Made by a program: the position numbers and the translations under genes
Shown here: piece by piece, positions 56,837 to 64,000 of the stretch
Layout: each line of letters opens with the position of its first letter
How positions within the stretch are numbered: the first letter of the stretch is position 1
The notes under the pieces: model-generated
Seen by the model: the letters and a program-made list of their open reading frames with translations, nothing else
Database searches by the model: none
What the model was told of the DNA's origin: nothing
Source: Wolbachia endosymbiont (group B) of Hofmannophila pseudospretella
GTDB taxonomy: Bacteria; Pseudomonadota; Alphaproteobacteria; Rickettsiales; Anaplasmataceae
Length of the DNA stretch: 64,000 bases
NCBI RefSeq assembly: GCF_964028515.1
Contig: NZ_OZ034788.1
Location: 992,001-1,056,000 of the forward strand
Reading direction: 5' to 3'

Positions 56837-57293
56837 GGGTCTATTCATAATCTTTTTAGAAGCAAAGCGGTGGAAGCAAGAAGACGATTTGTAAGCTAGT
56901 ATTGAATTTGCTTATCACAATTGTCTACACTTTTCTATAAGAGTATTAGAGACTTACCTTTTGACAATACGGCAAAGATCTCTACAGTTACATCCTCTAT
57001 ATTTGTTTCTTTGCAACTACTTTTTTATATATGTTTCAAAACACTTTCTTTACTTCTGCTATGTTTTTTACTTCATTTATTAAAATAATCTTGCCATTTT
57101 GAAAACATTGTTGATTCACTGAAGCCACTTTTTAGGACCTGTAGCACTATGTAAAATACATCCTAAATCTTCTTGATTTTGTTTCTTTCTACAGAACTCT
57201 ACTCAGTTTTTCTCCTACTCATCTTGCTCTGTTTTCATAATTTACATACTCTATCTCCTGCTTTATTCCTTTCTTGAGATCATGTACAGTCTC
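56837..57293 (-). mobile_element. Decayed, internally deleted copy of the IS5 element
   Basis: The left end GGGTCTATTCATAATCTTTT followed by AGAAGCAAAGCGG matches the right part of the intact IS5 copies (GAGCCTGTTCATAATCTTTT). The right end TTCTTGAGATCATGTACAGT and CTC matches their other end. Only about 457 of 862 bases remain and no frame is open, so the copy is old. The remaining bases between 56688 and 57540 show no gene. Confidence 0.8.
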
Positions 57294-57540
57294 TAAAACG
57301 AGTTTGTAAAATGATTATTTCTGTGTTTTAAACTTTGCAATTTCAACTTATTCTCTTTAATAGTAAGTTTTTTACAAAATAATAGTTTGAAATTACTAGT
57401 ATGTTGATAAAAATTATAGTCAATTTAAAATTTTGAGTATCAGATAGTTATTGACAAATTATATAGTATTAATATATTGGTATATTAAATATTATGATAT
57501 AATATTTAATAAAGCTAGTTGGTATGTGAGAGTAAAAATT

Positions 57541-57837
57541 ATGGAAACAATATCATTAAACAATCTGGATAGTGAAGCAATAAAAAAAAATTTGCTTGGC
57601 ATAATAAGTAAAATTATAGGAAAAAATACTTGGACTCAAGCTTGTGCGGCTGAGAAACTTGGTATTGATCAACCAAAGGTGTCACAAATTAAAAGTGGTA
57701 AGACAAGTGGTTTTTCTTTAGAGAGACTGTTGGGTTTTTTGAAAAAGCTTGATCATGAGATAACAATTACAATAACAGAAAATCAATCAGTAAAAGCTAA
57801 AGAAGAAAAAGTAGAATGTAGAATTGGATCTCAATAG
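57541..57837 (+). CDS. XRE-family helix-turn-helix regulator (HigA-like)
   Basis: I start at ATG 57541; the frame from 57451 would add 30 residues rich in Tyr/Ile that look like non-coding DNA. The 98-aa protein has a Cro/CI-type helix-turn-helix: TQACAAEKLGIDQPKVSQIKSG, then SLERLLGFLKKLDHEITITI. This form is typical of HigA-like antitoxins and small phage regulators. No toxin gene is visible next to it, so it is either an orphan regulator or the remains of a pair. Confidence 0.78.
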   Translation: METISLNNLDSEAIKKNLLGIISKIIGKNTWTQACAAEKLGIDQPKVSQIKSGKTSGFSLERLLGFLKKLDHEITITITENQSVKAKEEKVECRIGSQ

Positions 57838-57845
57838 ATCCGAAG

Positions 57846-57874
57846 TTGACATCTTGTTTTTTGTGATATAGTAT
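57846..57874 (+). promoter_or_regulatory. Putative sigma-70 promoter of rpoZ and the antiporter genes
   Basis: A consensus -35 TTGACA (57846-57851) is followed after 17 bases by TAGTAT (57869-57874), with a TATAAA partly overlapping it. The start codon of rpoZ is 24 bases beyond and is preceded by AAGG. Location and spacing fit; expression was not tested. Confidence 0.5.
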
Positions 57875-57897
57875 AAAGCTTATCAAGGTAGTATTTT

Positions 57898-58290
57898 ATG
57901 GTTGAGTCTATTGTAGAAAAGTGTGTAGAACGGGTACACAATCGTTTTAAATTGGTTCTGCTAGCAAGTCAAAGAACACATGATTTGAGTACAGGAGCAA
58001 GCGATCCCGTTGAAATGGTTAAGTTTAAAGATCATAAGGATACGATAGTTTCTTTATATGAAATAGCAGAAAAGAAGGTGAATACTCATGAGTTGTTTAA
58101 CCTTTTGGTGAAAAGGTGCAAGGAGCACATGAAAGGAAACACAGATAATGCTTATAGTAGTAGTCCAAGTAAGCTAGCAAATTTGTTAAATTTTTCTGAT
58201 CATCAACTTAACGCGAGTCTGGATATAAGTCAAGAAAGTCAAGATGATGAAATAGATGATCAAGATAGTGATGAAGAAGTACCGATTTAG
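57898..58290 (+). CDS. rpoZ: DNA-directed RNA polymerase subunit omega
   Basis: The 130-aa protein begins with the omega core: ESIVEKCVERVHNRFKLVLLASQRTHDLSTGA, then KDTIVSLYEIAEKKVNTHEL (given in part). The C-terminal 50 residues are an acidic, probably disordered extension ending in DDEIDDQDSDEEVP. Omega helps assemble the RNA polymerase. It stands 29 bases before the antiporter cluster. Confidence 0.9.
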   Translation: MVESIVEKCVERVHNRFKLVLLASQRTHDLSTGASDPVEMVKFKDHKDTIVSLYEIAEKKVNTHELFNLLVKRCKEHMKGNTDNAYSSSPSKLANLLNFSDHQLNASLDISQESQDDEIDDQDSDEEVPI

Positions 58291-58319
58291 AAATCTGCAG
58301 AGGTTATAATAGCTTATAA

Positions 58320-58565
58320 ATGATTAGTATTGCTATCTATGCGCTTTTATTCTGTATGAGTGTAATGTTATGTTGTATAGTGTTTAGGTCAAGTGATGTA
58401 TACAATAAGGTTTTAGCATTCAATAATTTATCAACACAGGTAGTTTTACTCATAGCAGCAATATCAATTATTCTGAATGATTTTTTTTTAATTGATATAG
58501 CATTGCTATATGCTAGCATCAGCTTTATATCAACTATAGCACTAATGAGATTAATGTTGTTTTGA
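58320..58565 (+). CDS. Mrp antiporter subunit F (MnhF/MbhB-like)
   Basis: The 81-aa membrane protein has three hydrophobic helices and the MrpF pattern CIVFRSSDVYNKVLAFNNLSTQ, then DIALLYASISFISTIALMRL. It is the first gene in a compact run (F, G, D/E, B, C) and is followed by subunit G after 6 bases. Confidence 0.88.
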   Translation: MISIAIYALLFCMSVMLCCIVFRSSDVYNKVLAFNNLSTQVVLLIAAISIILNDFFLIDIALLYASISFISTIALMRLMLF

Positions 58566-58571
58566 TAATTT

Positions 58572-58844
58572 ATGGTAGCATCCATTCTCATATCTTTAGG
58601 TATTTGTTTAATAGTCATTTCAAGCATAGGAGTAGTAGTATTTCCTGATTTCTATACTAGACTACATGCTGCAGGTATTGCAGATTCTAGTGGTGCAATG
58701 TTGTTGTTGATTGGTTTTGCTTGGCAAAATGAATTTTCAATCAATACTATTAAAATTATATTATTGATTTTTATAATATGGATAGCCAATTCAACTAACA
58801 GTTATATTTTAGCGCGTACTTATTATAAAAGTAAAGACTATTAA
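58572..58844 (+). CDS. Mrp antiporter subunit G (MnhG/MbhC-like)
   Basis: The 90-aa membrane protein has three helices and the conserved VVFPDFYTRLHAAGIADSSGAMLLLIG block of MrpG (given in part: FPDFYTRLHAAG). It works with subunit F and the rest of the module in ion transport across the inner membrane. Confidence 0.9.
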   Translation: MVASILISLGICLIVISSIGVVVFPDFYTRLHAAGIADSSGAMLLLIGFAWQNEFSINTIKIILLIFIIWIANSTNSYILARTYYKSKDY

Positions 58845-58855
58845 AGAAGGTTAAG

Positions 58856-59380
58856 ATGCTAGAAATACTGAATCTAATATTACTTTTGCTGTTACTCACG
58901 GTTACAGTTTTTATAGTTCTTTCGAAACATTTGGTTGTAAGTGCTGTTCTAATGTGTGTATTTAGTGCACTTATTGCACTTATGTACTTGATTATGAATG
59001 CGCCAGATGTTGCAATTACTGAAGCTTCTGTTGGTGCAGGATTGAGCACAGTCTTTACGTTTGCAGCACTCTCTTTGGTAAAGAATTACAAAGCAAATTT
59101 ATCTCATAGCCCCACAACACTTTTTTTTATGTTATTTTTGACTGCATGTTTATCATACTTTATGATTCAATTACCAGATTTTGGCAGTCATAATGCTCCA
59201 ATTCACTTGCACGTTGCTCCTTATTATGTCGAAAATACTGAAAAAGCTATTGGTATTCCTAATATAGTGACAGCTGTTTTAGCAAGCTTTCGTGGCTATG
59301 ACACATTTGGAGAAACTATAGTAGTTTTTACTGCTGCACTTTGTATAATGTTAATATTAGAAGAGAAAGAAAGTGATTAA
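58856..59380 (+). CDS. Antiporter subunit with fused MbhD/MbhE-like domains
   Basis: The 174-aa membrane protein combines a DUF4040/MbhD-like first half (MCVFSALIALMYLIMNAPDVAITEASVGAG, given in part) and an MbhE-like second half (GIPNIVTAVLASFRGYDTFGETIVVF). Both correspond to the C-terminal extension of MrpA in Mrp antiporters. The gene overlaps the next by 8 bases. No MrpA large subunit lies in the window. Confidence 0.82.
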   Translation: MLEILNLILLLLLLTVTVFIVLSKHLVVSAVLMCVFSALIALMYLIMNAPDVAITEASVGAGLSTVFTFAALSLVKNYKANLSHSPTTLFFMLFLTACLSYFMIQLPDFGSHNAPIHLHVAPYYVENTEKAIGIPNIVTAVLASFRGYDTFGETIVVFTAALCIMLILEEKESD

Positions 59381-59792
59381 AGATCCGGTATTAAGTGCAG
59401 TAACATTTTTGATGATACCTTTTATCATTTTGTTTGGTTTATACATACAGTTTCATGGTGACTATACTCCAGGTGGAGGTTTTCAGGCGGGAATAATTAT
59501 TGCTTCTGGGATAATATTATATTCTATGTTATTTGATATACCTACAACTTTAAAAGCAATACCTTACTCTATTATCAAATTTACTAACGTACTAGGTATT
59601 TTAACCTATGGAGGAGCTGGTATTATAACAGTTTTATTTGGCCAAAATTTTTTATCCTATAGTATATTGTCAGCTGATAGTAGAACAGGTCAAAAATTGG
59701 GTATTTTCTTAGTGGAGCTGGGTGTATTGCTTACCGTCTCTTCTTCCATGTTAATCATATATATAAATTTTGCTCGCAAGAAAAAACAATGA
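59373..59792 (+). CDS. Mrp antiporter subunit B (MnhB-like)
   Basis: The 139-aa membrane protein starts at GTG within the preceding gene. It has four helices and the MrpB signature FHGDYTPGGGFQAGIIIASGIILY. It overlaps subunit C by 4 bases (ATGA). Confidence 0.9.
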   Translation: MIKDPVLSAVTFLMIPFIILFGLYIQFHGDYTPGGGFQAGIIIASGIILYSMLFDIPTTLKAIPYSIIKFTNVLGILTYGGAGIITVLFGQNFLSYSILSADSRTGQKLGIFLVELGVLLTVSSSMLIIYINFARKKKQ

Positions 59793-60091
59793 CTCTATAT
59801 AATTATGTAGGCATTACTATATTAATGGTGCTAGGTTTCTATATCATTGTAAATGATAAAAACTTAATCAAAAAAATGATGGGATTAAGTGTCTTACAAG
59901 CATCTGTTTTGTTGTTTTACATATCTTTAGGGTATGTAAAAAGTTCTTTACCTCCTATATTGACTTCAAATTTTCACTTATATACCAATCCTATACCTCA
60001 CGTCTTAATGCTTACTGCTATAGTGGTTGGAATTGCAACATTTTCAGTTGGATTGTCCATAGTAGTAAGAATGGAGAGATTAGTTGATTAA
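59789..60091 (+). CDS. Mrp antiporter subunit C (MnhC/NuoK-like)
   Basis: The 100-aa membrane protein resembles MrpC/MbhG and NuoK: GFYIIVNDKNLIKKMMGLSVLQASVLLF, then PIPHVLMLTAIVVGIATFSVGLSIVV (each given in part), with the typical proline/histidine loop PIPHVLMLT. It is the last gene of the run. The D-type large subunit appears to be the gene at 21520-23079. Confidence 0.88.
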   Translation: MTLYNYVGITILMVLGFYIIVNDKNLIKKMMGLSVLQASVLLFYISLGYVKSSLPPILTSNFHLYTNPIPHVLMLTAIVVGIATFSVGLSIVVRMERLVD

Positions 60092-60227
60092 GAAGAGTGT
60101 GAATAAATTGACAGTATCTTAAACTATATGAAGTAGCAAGTAACTATAAATTAAGAATAAAACTATAAGCTTGCTAATTGTAAGTTTATTTGATAAATAA
60201 GAAATAAAATTATAAACTGTAAAGGTA

Positions 60228-62129
60228 ATGATGTCAACTATTAATGGTACGGAAGATAGGAAAAAGATCATCAAAGATCTTGTAACTAAAAGTATAAGAA
60301 AGGGCGGTTTTATCACTTTTGATGATATAAATGATAAGTTGTCAGATGAAAGTTTTCCACCTGATTTTATAGATGATACTATAGCTTTATTGCAAGACTC
60401 TGGAATTAACATACTCGAAAGTAGTGAAGATGAGGAAGAAGCTCCTTCTAATGATGATGGTAATAAGCTTGATGATGATGAGACATCGTTGAATACTACT
60501 ACAACTTTAGTGCAAAATGATGATCCAGTAAGGATTTATTTACAAGATATGAGCTCTGTAAAGCTTTTGTCGCGAGCAGATGAAATTAAGATAGCAAAAA
60601 AAATTGAATCTGAAAAGCATAACATGTTACGTGCAATAATTGAAACATCAGTGGCATTCAACATGATCAAAATATGGCGTGATGATTTAAGTGGTGGAAC
60701 TTTTTTACTGAGAGAAATTATAAATCTGGATGCAATTTATAACTCTGATTTCAATATGGTAGACAAAGAAGAAAGTGAAGCTGAAGATGTTAGAGATTGT
60801 GTTAATGATGAGGAAAAAATTAATGATGAAAAGGGAAATGAGAGTGAAGACATAAGTTCAGCTAACTTAAATATTTCTGTTCTTGAAATGGAAAGTGATT
60901 TATTGCCAAAGGTTATCACGGCATTGGATGAGATCATTGCTTTAACAAATGAAGCATTGGTATTGAAAAAAAATTCTAAAGATTTCTCTAATGAGCTAGA
61001 AAATTTATATAATCAAATATGGTCTGTAGCATTACAAATTCAGTTTAGTGATGCTGCTATTACCAGAATTACACAAAAACTTTACGAAATAAATAGACTA
61101 ATCACGTTTGAAGAAGCTAATCTTATTACTGAAGCTAGAAAGTACGATATTGATAGAGAAAGTTTTTATAATGTTTATGATGATGTGCTTTTAGAGCACG
61201 AGTTTAGTGAAATAAGTTTTCTCAAGATTAATGAAAATCAATCTCTTTTTACAGGTGAATTAAAAAATAAATTCTTAGGGTTTATAAACGATAGCTATGA
61301 GTATATAGCTAGTGCCTTAAGCAATATTAAGAGTTATGTACAAGGAGATAAAGTTCAGGAGTTTAAGAAGCTAATCAAGAGAATACAGAAACATGAACAA
61401 GAAGTCTCTCAAGCAAAGCAAGAAATGATTAAGGCTAATTTAAGGCTGGTGGTTTCGATTGCTAAAAAGTATTCAAAAAGAGGCCTTGATCTGCTTGATT
61501 TGATACAGGAAGGTAATATTGGTCTTATGAAGGCTGTGGATAAGTTTGATTACAAACGTGGGTATAAATTTTCGACTTATGGTACTTGGTGGGTAAAACA
61601 ATCAATCACTAGGGCAATACCTGAACAGTCTAAAGTAGTTAGAATACCAGTACATATGGTGGAAATTATCAGTAAAATCAACAAAGCATTAAGAAAGATG
61701 ACTCATGGAATGGGTAGAGAGCCTACATTAGAGGAATTGAGTATAGAATTGGCGATGCCGCTAGAAAGAATACGCAAAGTTATGAAGATAGCAAGAGATC
61801 CGGTAAGTCTTGAAGCTCCAACAGGAAAGGATGATAGTAGTACCTTCGGTGATTGTATAGAAGATAAGCGAGTTTCTAAACCAGAGGATGCTGCAATACT
61901 TGCCGACTTGCGTGGCATTACGACCAATGTTCTTGCAACTTTAACACCAAAAGAAGAAAGAATTCTAAGGATGCGCTTTGGCCTTGGTAAAGATGGAAAG
62001 GAGCATACCTTAGAAGAAGTAGGAAAAATTTTTAATGTTACACGTGAAAGAATTAGGCAAATAGAGGCAAAAGCACTACGTAAGTTGAAACATCCAAGCC
62101 GTGCTAAAAAACTTAGAGGTTTCTTTTAA
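60228..62129 (+). CDS. rpoD: RNA polymerase primary sigma factor RpoD
   Basis: The 633-aa sigma-70 has an acidic region 1.1, then [19 protein letters not shown] (region 1.2), a non-conserved spacer at about 170-370, and region 2 with [38 protein letters not shown] (part) and [19 protein letters not shown]. Region 3 follows, and region 4 ends in [20 protein letters not shown] and [10 protein letters not shown]. It directs housekeeping transcription. A clear terminator follows. Confidence 0.97.
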   Translation: MMSTINGTEDRKKIIKDLVTKSIRKGGFITFDDINDKLSDESFPPDFIDDTIALLQDSGINILESSEDEEEAPSNDDGNKLDDDETSLNTTTTLVQNDDPVRIYLQDMSSVKLLSRADEIKIAKKIESEKHNMLRAIIETSVAFNMIKIWRDDLSGGTFLLREIINLDAIYNSDFNMVDKEESEAEDVRDCVNDEEKINDEKGNESEDISSANLNISVLEMESDLLPKVITALDEIIALTNEALVLKKNSKDFSNELENLYNQIWSVALQIQFSDAAITRITQKLYEINRLITFEEANLITEARKYDIDRESFYNVYDDVLLEHEFSEISFLKINENQSLFTGELKNKFLGFINDSYEYIASALSNIKSYVQGDKVQEFKKLIKRIQKHEQEVSQAKQEMIKANLRLVVSIAKKYSKRGLDLLDLIQEGNIGLMKAVDKFDYKRGYKFSTYGTWWVKQSITRAIPEQSKVVRIPVHMVEIISKINKALRKMTHGMGREPTLEELSIELAMPLERIRKVMKIARDPVSLEAPTGKDDSSTFGDCIEDKRVSKPEDAAILADLRGITTNVLATLTPKEERILRMRFGLGKDGKEHTLEEVGKIFNVTRERIRQIEAKALRKLKHPSRAKKLRGFF

Positions 62130-62145
62130 GGCAGAAGGGCTGCTC

Positions 62146-62200
62146 AAAAAATAGGTAAAATTCAGCCAAAGTTCTATAATTTTACCCTATTTTTCTTTTT
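62146..62200 (+). terminator. Rho-independent terminator after rpoD
   Basis: AAAAAATAGGTAAAATT is followed after a short loop by AATTTTACCCTATTTTT, its complement with one bulged base, and then a T-rich tail (CTTTTTTAT). It starts 17 bases after the rpoD stop. Confidence 0.75.
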
Positions 62201-62240
62201 TATAGGCTTCATAGAGCAGTATGATTAGATATTGAATGTT

Positions 62241-62590
62241 ATGGCAAATAAAAATAATAACTCTAATTCAAAGTGTAAAAATTTTTGTGTTCTGGGTGAT
62301 AGTTTATCTGATAATGGTGTAATTATTGAAATTCTAATAACTTATCCTTTGTAAGAAACGTGAAACTTAATGCCCCTTTTTATTAAGGAGGATTTTTAGC
62401 AATGGCCTTACTGTTATTGAATATGTAGCAAAGTATTTAGGTTTAGAAGAATTTAAGTCATCATGGAGATGCTCATTTTTTGATCGATACTATGAACAGC
62501 AAAATCATAACTATGCGATTTTATATGCAACAGCATCTGAAATTCTTAACCCTATTTTTTCTTATTTCCTCAATAAATTTCGTTTAGTTA
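62241..62590 (+). pseudogene. GDSL/SGNH lipase remnant truncated by IS630
   Basis: From ATG 62241 the frame reads NFCVLGDSLSDNGV, the GDSL block of SGNH lipases/esterases, and stops after about 38 codons at TAA. A second piece from about 62400 reads NGLTVIEYVAKYLGLEEFKS and YYEQQNHNYAILYATASEIL, the following part of the same family (block with xNHNYA). The IS630 element then cuts it at 62590. The rest is not found before the window ends. GDSL lipases of this type occur in intracellular bacteria as secreted proteins. Confidence 0.65.
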
Positions 62591-63690
62591 TACCAAAATC
62601 CATTACTGACCGAACAAATAAGAAACATTACAAACTCGTTTAATAGTAGTACTGGAAATATTGACAATAAAATTACACAAAACATCTTCAAGTAAACCTA
62701 TGGTATCGTAGATACTATTGCGTAAAGTATTGTATTTGATATATTGCCACAACCTTTCAACAGGATTCAGTTCCGGTGAATAAGGAGGCAAGTATATGAT
62801 GGTAATGTTTTCCTGAATTTTCAAACTTTTTGATCTATGCCAACTTGCACAATCCATTACAAGAAAGGCTTCTTTCGTGCCTAAATCTTTCGACATCTGC
62901 TCCAGAAATATATTCATACAATCAGTGTTTACATATGGAGCAAGTAGGCTAATTTTCTTACCACTTCTTGGATTTACCGCACTGTAGATATAGAAATTTT
63001 GTCTACCAATTTTCATTTTAACCTGTGTTCTGACCCCTTTTTTAAACCATCCGTGTCCGATTTTTGAATGAGTTCCAAATCGTGATTCATCAAAAAAATA
63101 CCTCCTTTTCAGGGTGGGAATTGACTATTTTATTGAAGTATTTTTTAAACTCTTCTTGCTTGTTTTTATCTTGTTTATGGTGAATTGGCCTCGGTGTTAT
63201 GTAAGAAAACTTCATCCTTTGTATCTCACGGTGCACTGTTGATTTGCTAATGTTTAGGCCAAATTCCTCTGAGATTTTTATTTGCACTTCCTTAATAGTA
63301 ATATTTGGATTTCTTTCTACCCATATTTCAATTTGCTCACGTTGATTTTTGTTTAATTTGCTTTTTCTTCGCCGCTGAGACGGGGAAAATAATCTTTCTA
63401 CTCTACCAAATTTTAGATGCTTTATCCATTCAGTCAAAGCAGTCCTTGAAATTTTACATATTCTTGCCACAGCGCTTATACTACTTTCTTTTCCTGCTAT
63501 CACCGCTTGTAACTTTTTTGAAACATATGCGTTATTTCTGACCTTTTTTAACATTTCTTTCGCCAAATTTACAACTTTTTCGTCTAATAGTTTTGACCTT
63601 AATGCCATTTATACCTCTCTATTTTATCTACTTTAGTATCACTTCTTTCCCATTATTGTCTATCTGTTCTTTATATAGTGGGAATTGGTA
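62591..63690 (-). mobile_element. IS630-type element, copy 3, complete
   Basis: The 1100-bp element has the same ends as copies 1 and 2 and is flanked by TTA at 62588-62590 and 63691-63693. It differs from copy 2 by at least one base in the catalytic frame (GGATTTACCG against GGATTTAACG near 62976). It interrupts the GDSL lipase remnant. Confidence 0.92.
62603..63608 (-). CDS. IS630-family transposase, copy 3
   Basis: The frames are 63608-63090 (172 aa) and 63016-62603 (137 aa), joined through the seven-T run and the FDES segment as in copy 2. The catalytic positions are complete. Together with intact ends this copy may be active. Confidence 0.85.
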
Positions 63691-63693
63691 TTA

Positions 63694-64000
63694 GAGGTTG
63701 TCCGGAAACAAGTAAAAGGCTATAATATCTGAAATTTTAGTACGGGGTAAAGATGAGAAAAAAGTATCCAACAGATCTAAGCGAAAGGGAATGGGCAAGA
63801 ATAGAAAAACACTTCAGAGTATCATACAAGAAAGGAGGAAGGCTGCCAAAGTATAGCAAAAAAGAAATATTAGAAGCAATTTTCTATGTATTGCGTACAG
63901 GGTGTCAATGGCGGTATTTACCAAATGATTTTCCGCTATGGAAGACTGTGTATGAGCAGTTCAGGCAATGGAAGAAGCAGGGAATTTTTGAGAAAATGAA
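63694..64000 (+). mobile_element. Start of a second IS5-family element (partial)
   Basis: Directly after IS630 copy 3 and its TTA lies AGAGGTTGTCCGGAAACAAG, which looks like the terminal sequence of an IS, followed by a transposase start. The element runs past the window end, so the other end and target duplication cannot be seen. The sequence differs from the IS1031-like copies. Confidence 0.65.
63753..64000 (+). CDS. IS5-family transposase, N-terminal fragment (runs off the window)
   Basis: From ATG 63753 the product reads MRKKYPTDLSEREWARIEKH, then a DUF4096-type block ILEAIFYVLRTGCQWRYLPN and FPLWKTVYEQFRQWKKQGIF. This is the N-terminal domain of IS5-family transposases of the IS427-like style. 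It is still open at 64000. GGGG about 10 bases upstream may be the ribosome binding site. Confidence 0.85.
   Translation, partial: MRKKYPTDLSEREWARIEKHFRVSYKKGGRLPKYSKKEILEAIFYVLRTGCQWRYLPNDFPLWKTVYEQFRQWKKQGIFEKM

Noticed and set aside
57451..57540. Upstream extension of the XRE regulator
   Set aside because: The added 30 residues are Tyr/Ile-rich and lack a ribosome binding site; the ATG at 57541 fits homologue length.

Overview
The window looks like a chromosomal segment of an obligate intracellular alphaproteobacterium of the Rickettsiales, most probably Wolbachia. This is inferred from gene content and style, not from a database search. The DNA is strongly AT-rich and intergenic DNA is decayed. 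There are ankyrin-type genes, several insertion sequences, a phage terminase, protein-coding palindromic repeats, and a skp-fabZ junction without the lipid A gene lpxD.

Layout. 1-5.6 kb: mrp, then an accessory patch with a divergent-repeat ankyrin-like gene, its dead tandem paralogue, an IS4-type remnant, a MITE-like element and an ankyrin/transmembrane gene. 5.6-34.9 kb: mostly housekeeping genes (tyrS, rsfS, rppH, tatD, mdh, nuoABC, murF, tRNA-Arg, rpmF-plsX-fabH, mlaEF, ffh, an antiporter D subunit, fabZ-skp-bamA-rseP, sdhE, zapA, an IHF-like gene, rpsA, trmB). It also holds a truncated GltD-like oxidoreductase that carries an in-frame palindromic repeat. 35-50.2 kb: an accessory island. 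It contains a phage terminase split by an IS630-type element that is itself split by an IS5-type element, an alpha/beta-hydrolase-like gene whose 3' end is replaced by IS630 sequence, a palindromic-repeat cluster, an FtsH-like AAA ATPase lacking a protease domain, an unrecognised 437-aa protein, and a giant collagen-like gene split by IS5. 50.5-56.7 kb: htrA-hflC-hflK and mutL-purE. 56.7-62.2 kb: a decayed IS5 copy, an XRE regulator, rpoZ, an Mrp/Mbh-type antiporter module (F, G, D/E, B, C) and rpoD with a terminator. 62.2-64 kb: a broken GDSL lipase truncated by a third IS630 copy, followed directly by the start of a different IS5-family element.

How the genes work together. The housekeeping blocks cover envelope assembly (BamA, Skp, RseP, MlaEF, HtrA, HflKC), fatty acid and phospholipid synthesis (PlsX, FabH, FabZ), respiration (NuoABC, Mdh, SdhE, ion-translocating subunits) and gene expression (RpoZ, RpoD, Ffh, S1, L32, RsfS, TyrRS, TrmB). 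The most unusual locus is 41.9-50.2 kb. There the collagen-like gene and the 437-aa gene are translationally adjacent and an AAA ATPase lies downstream. Removing the IS5 element and one copy of its 3-bp duplication restores one open frame of about 1637 codons.
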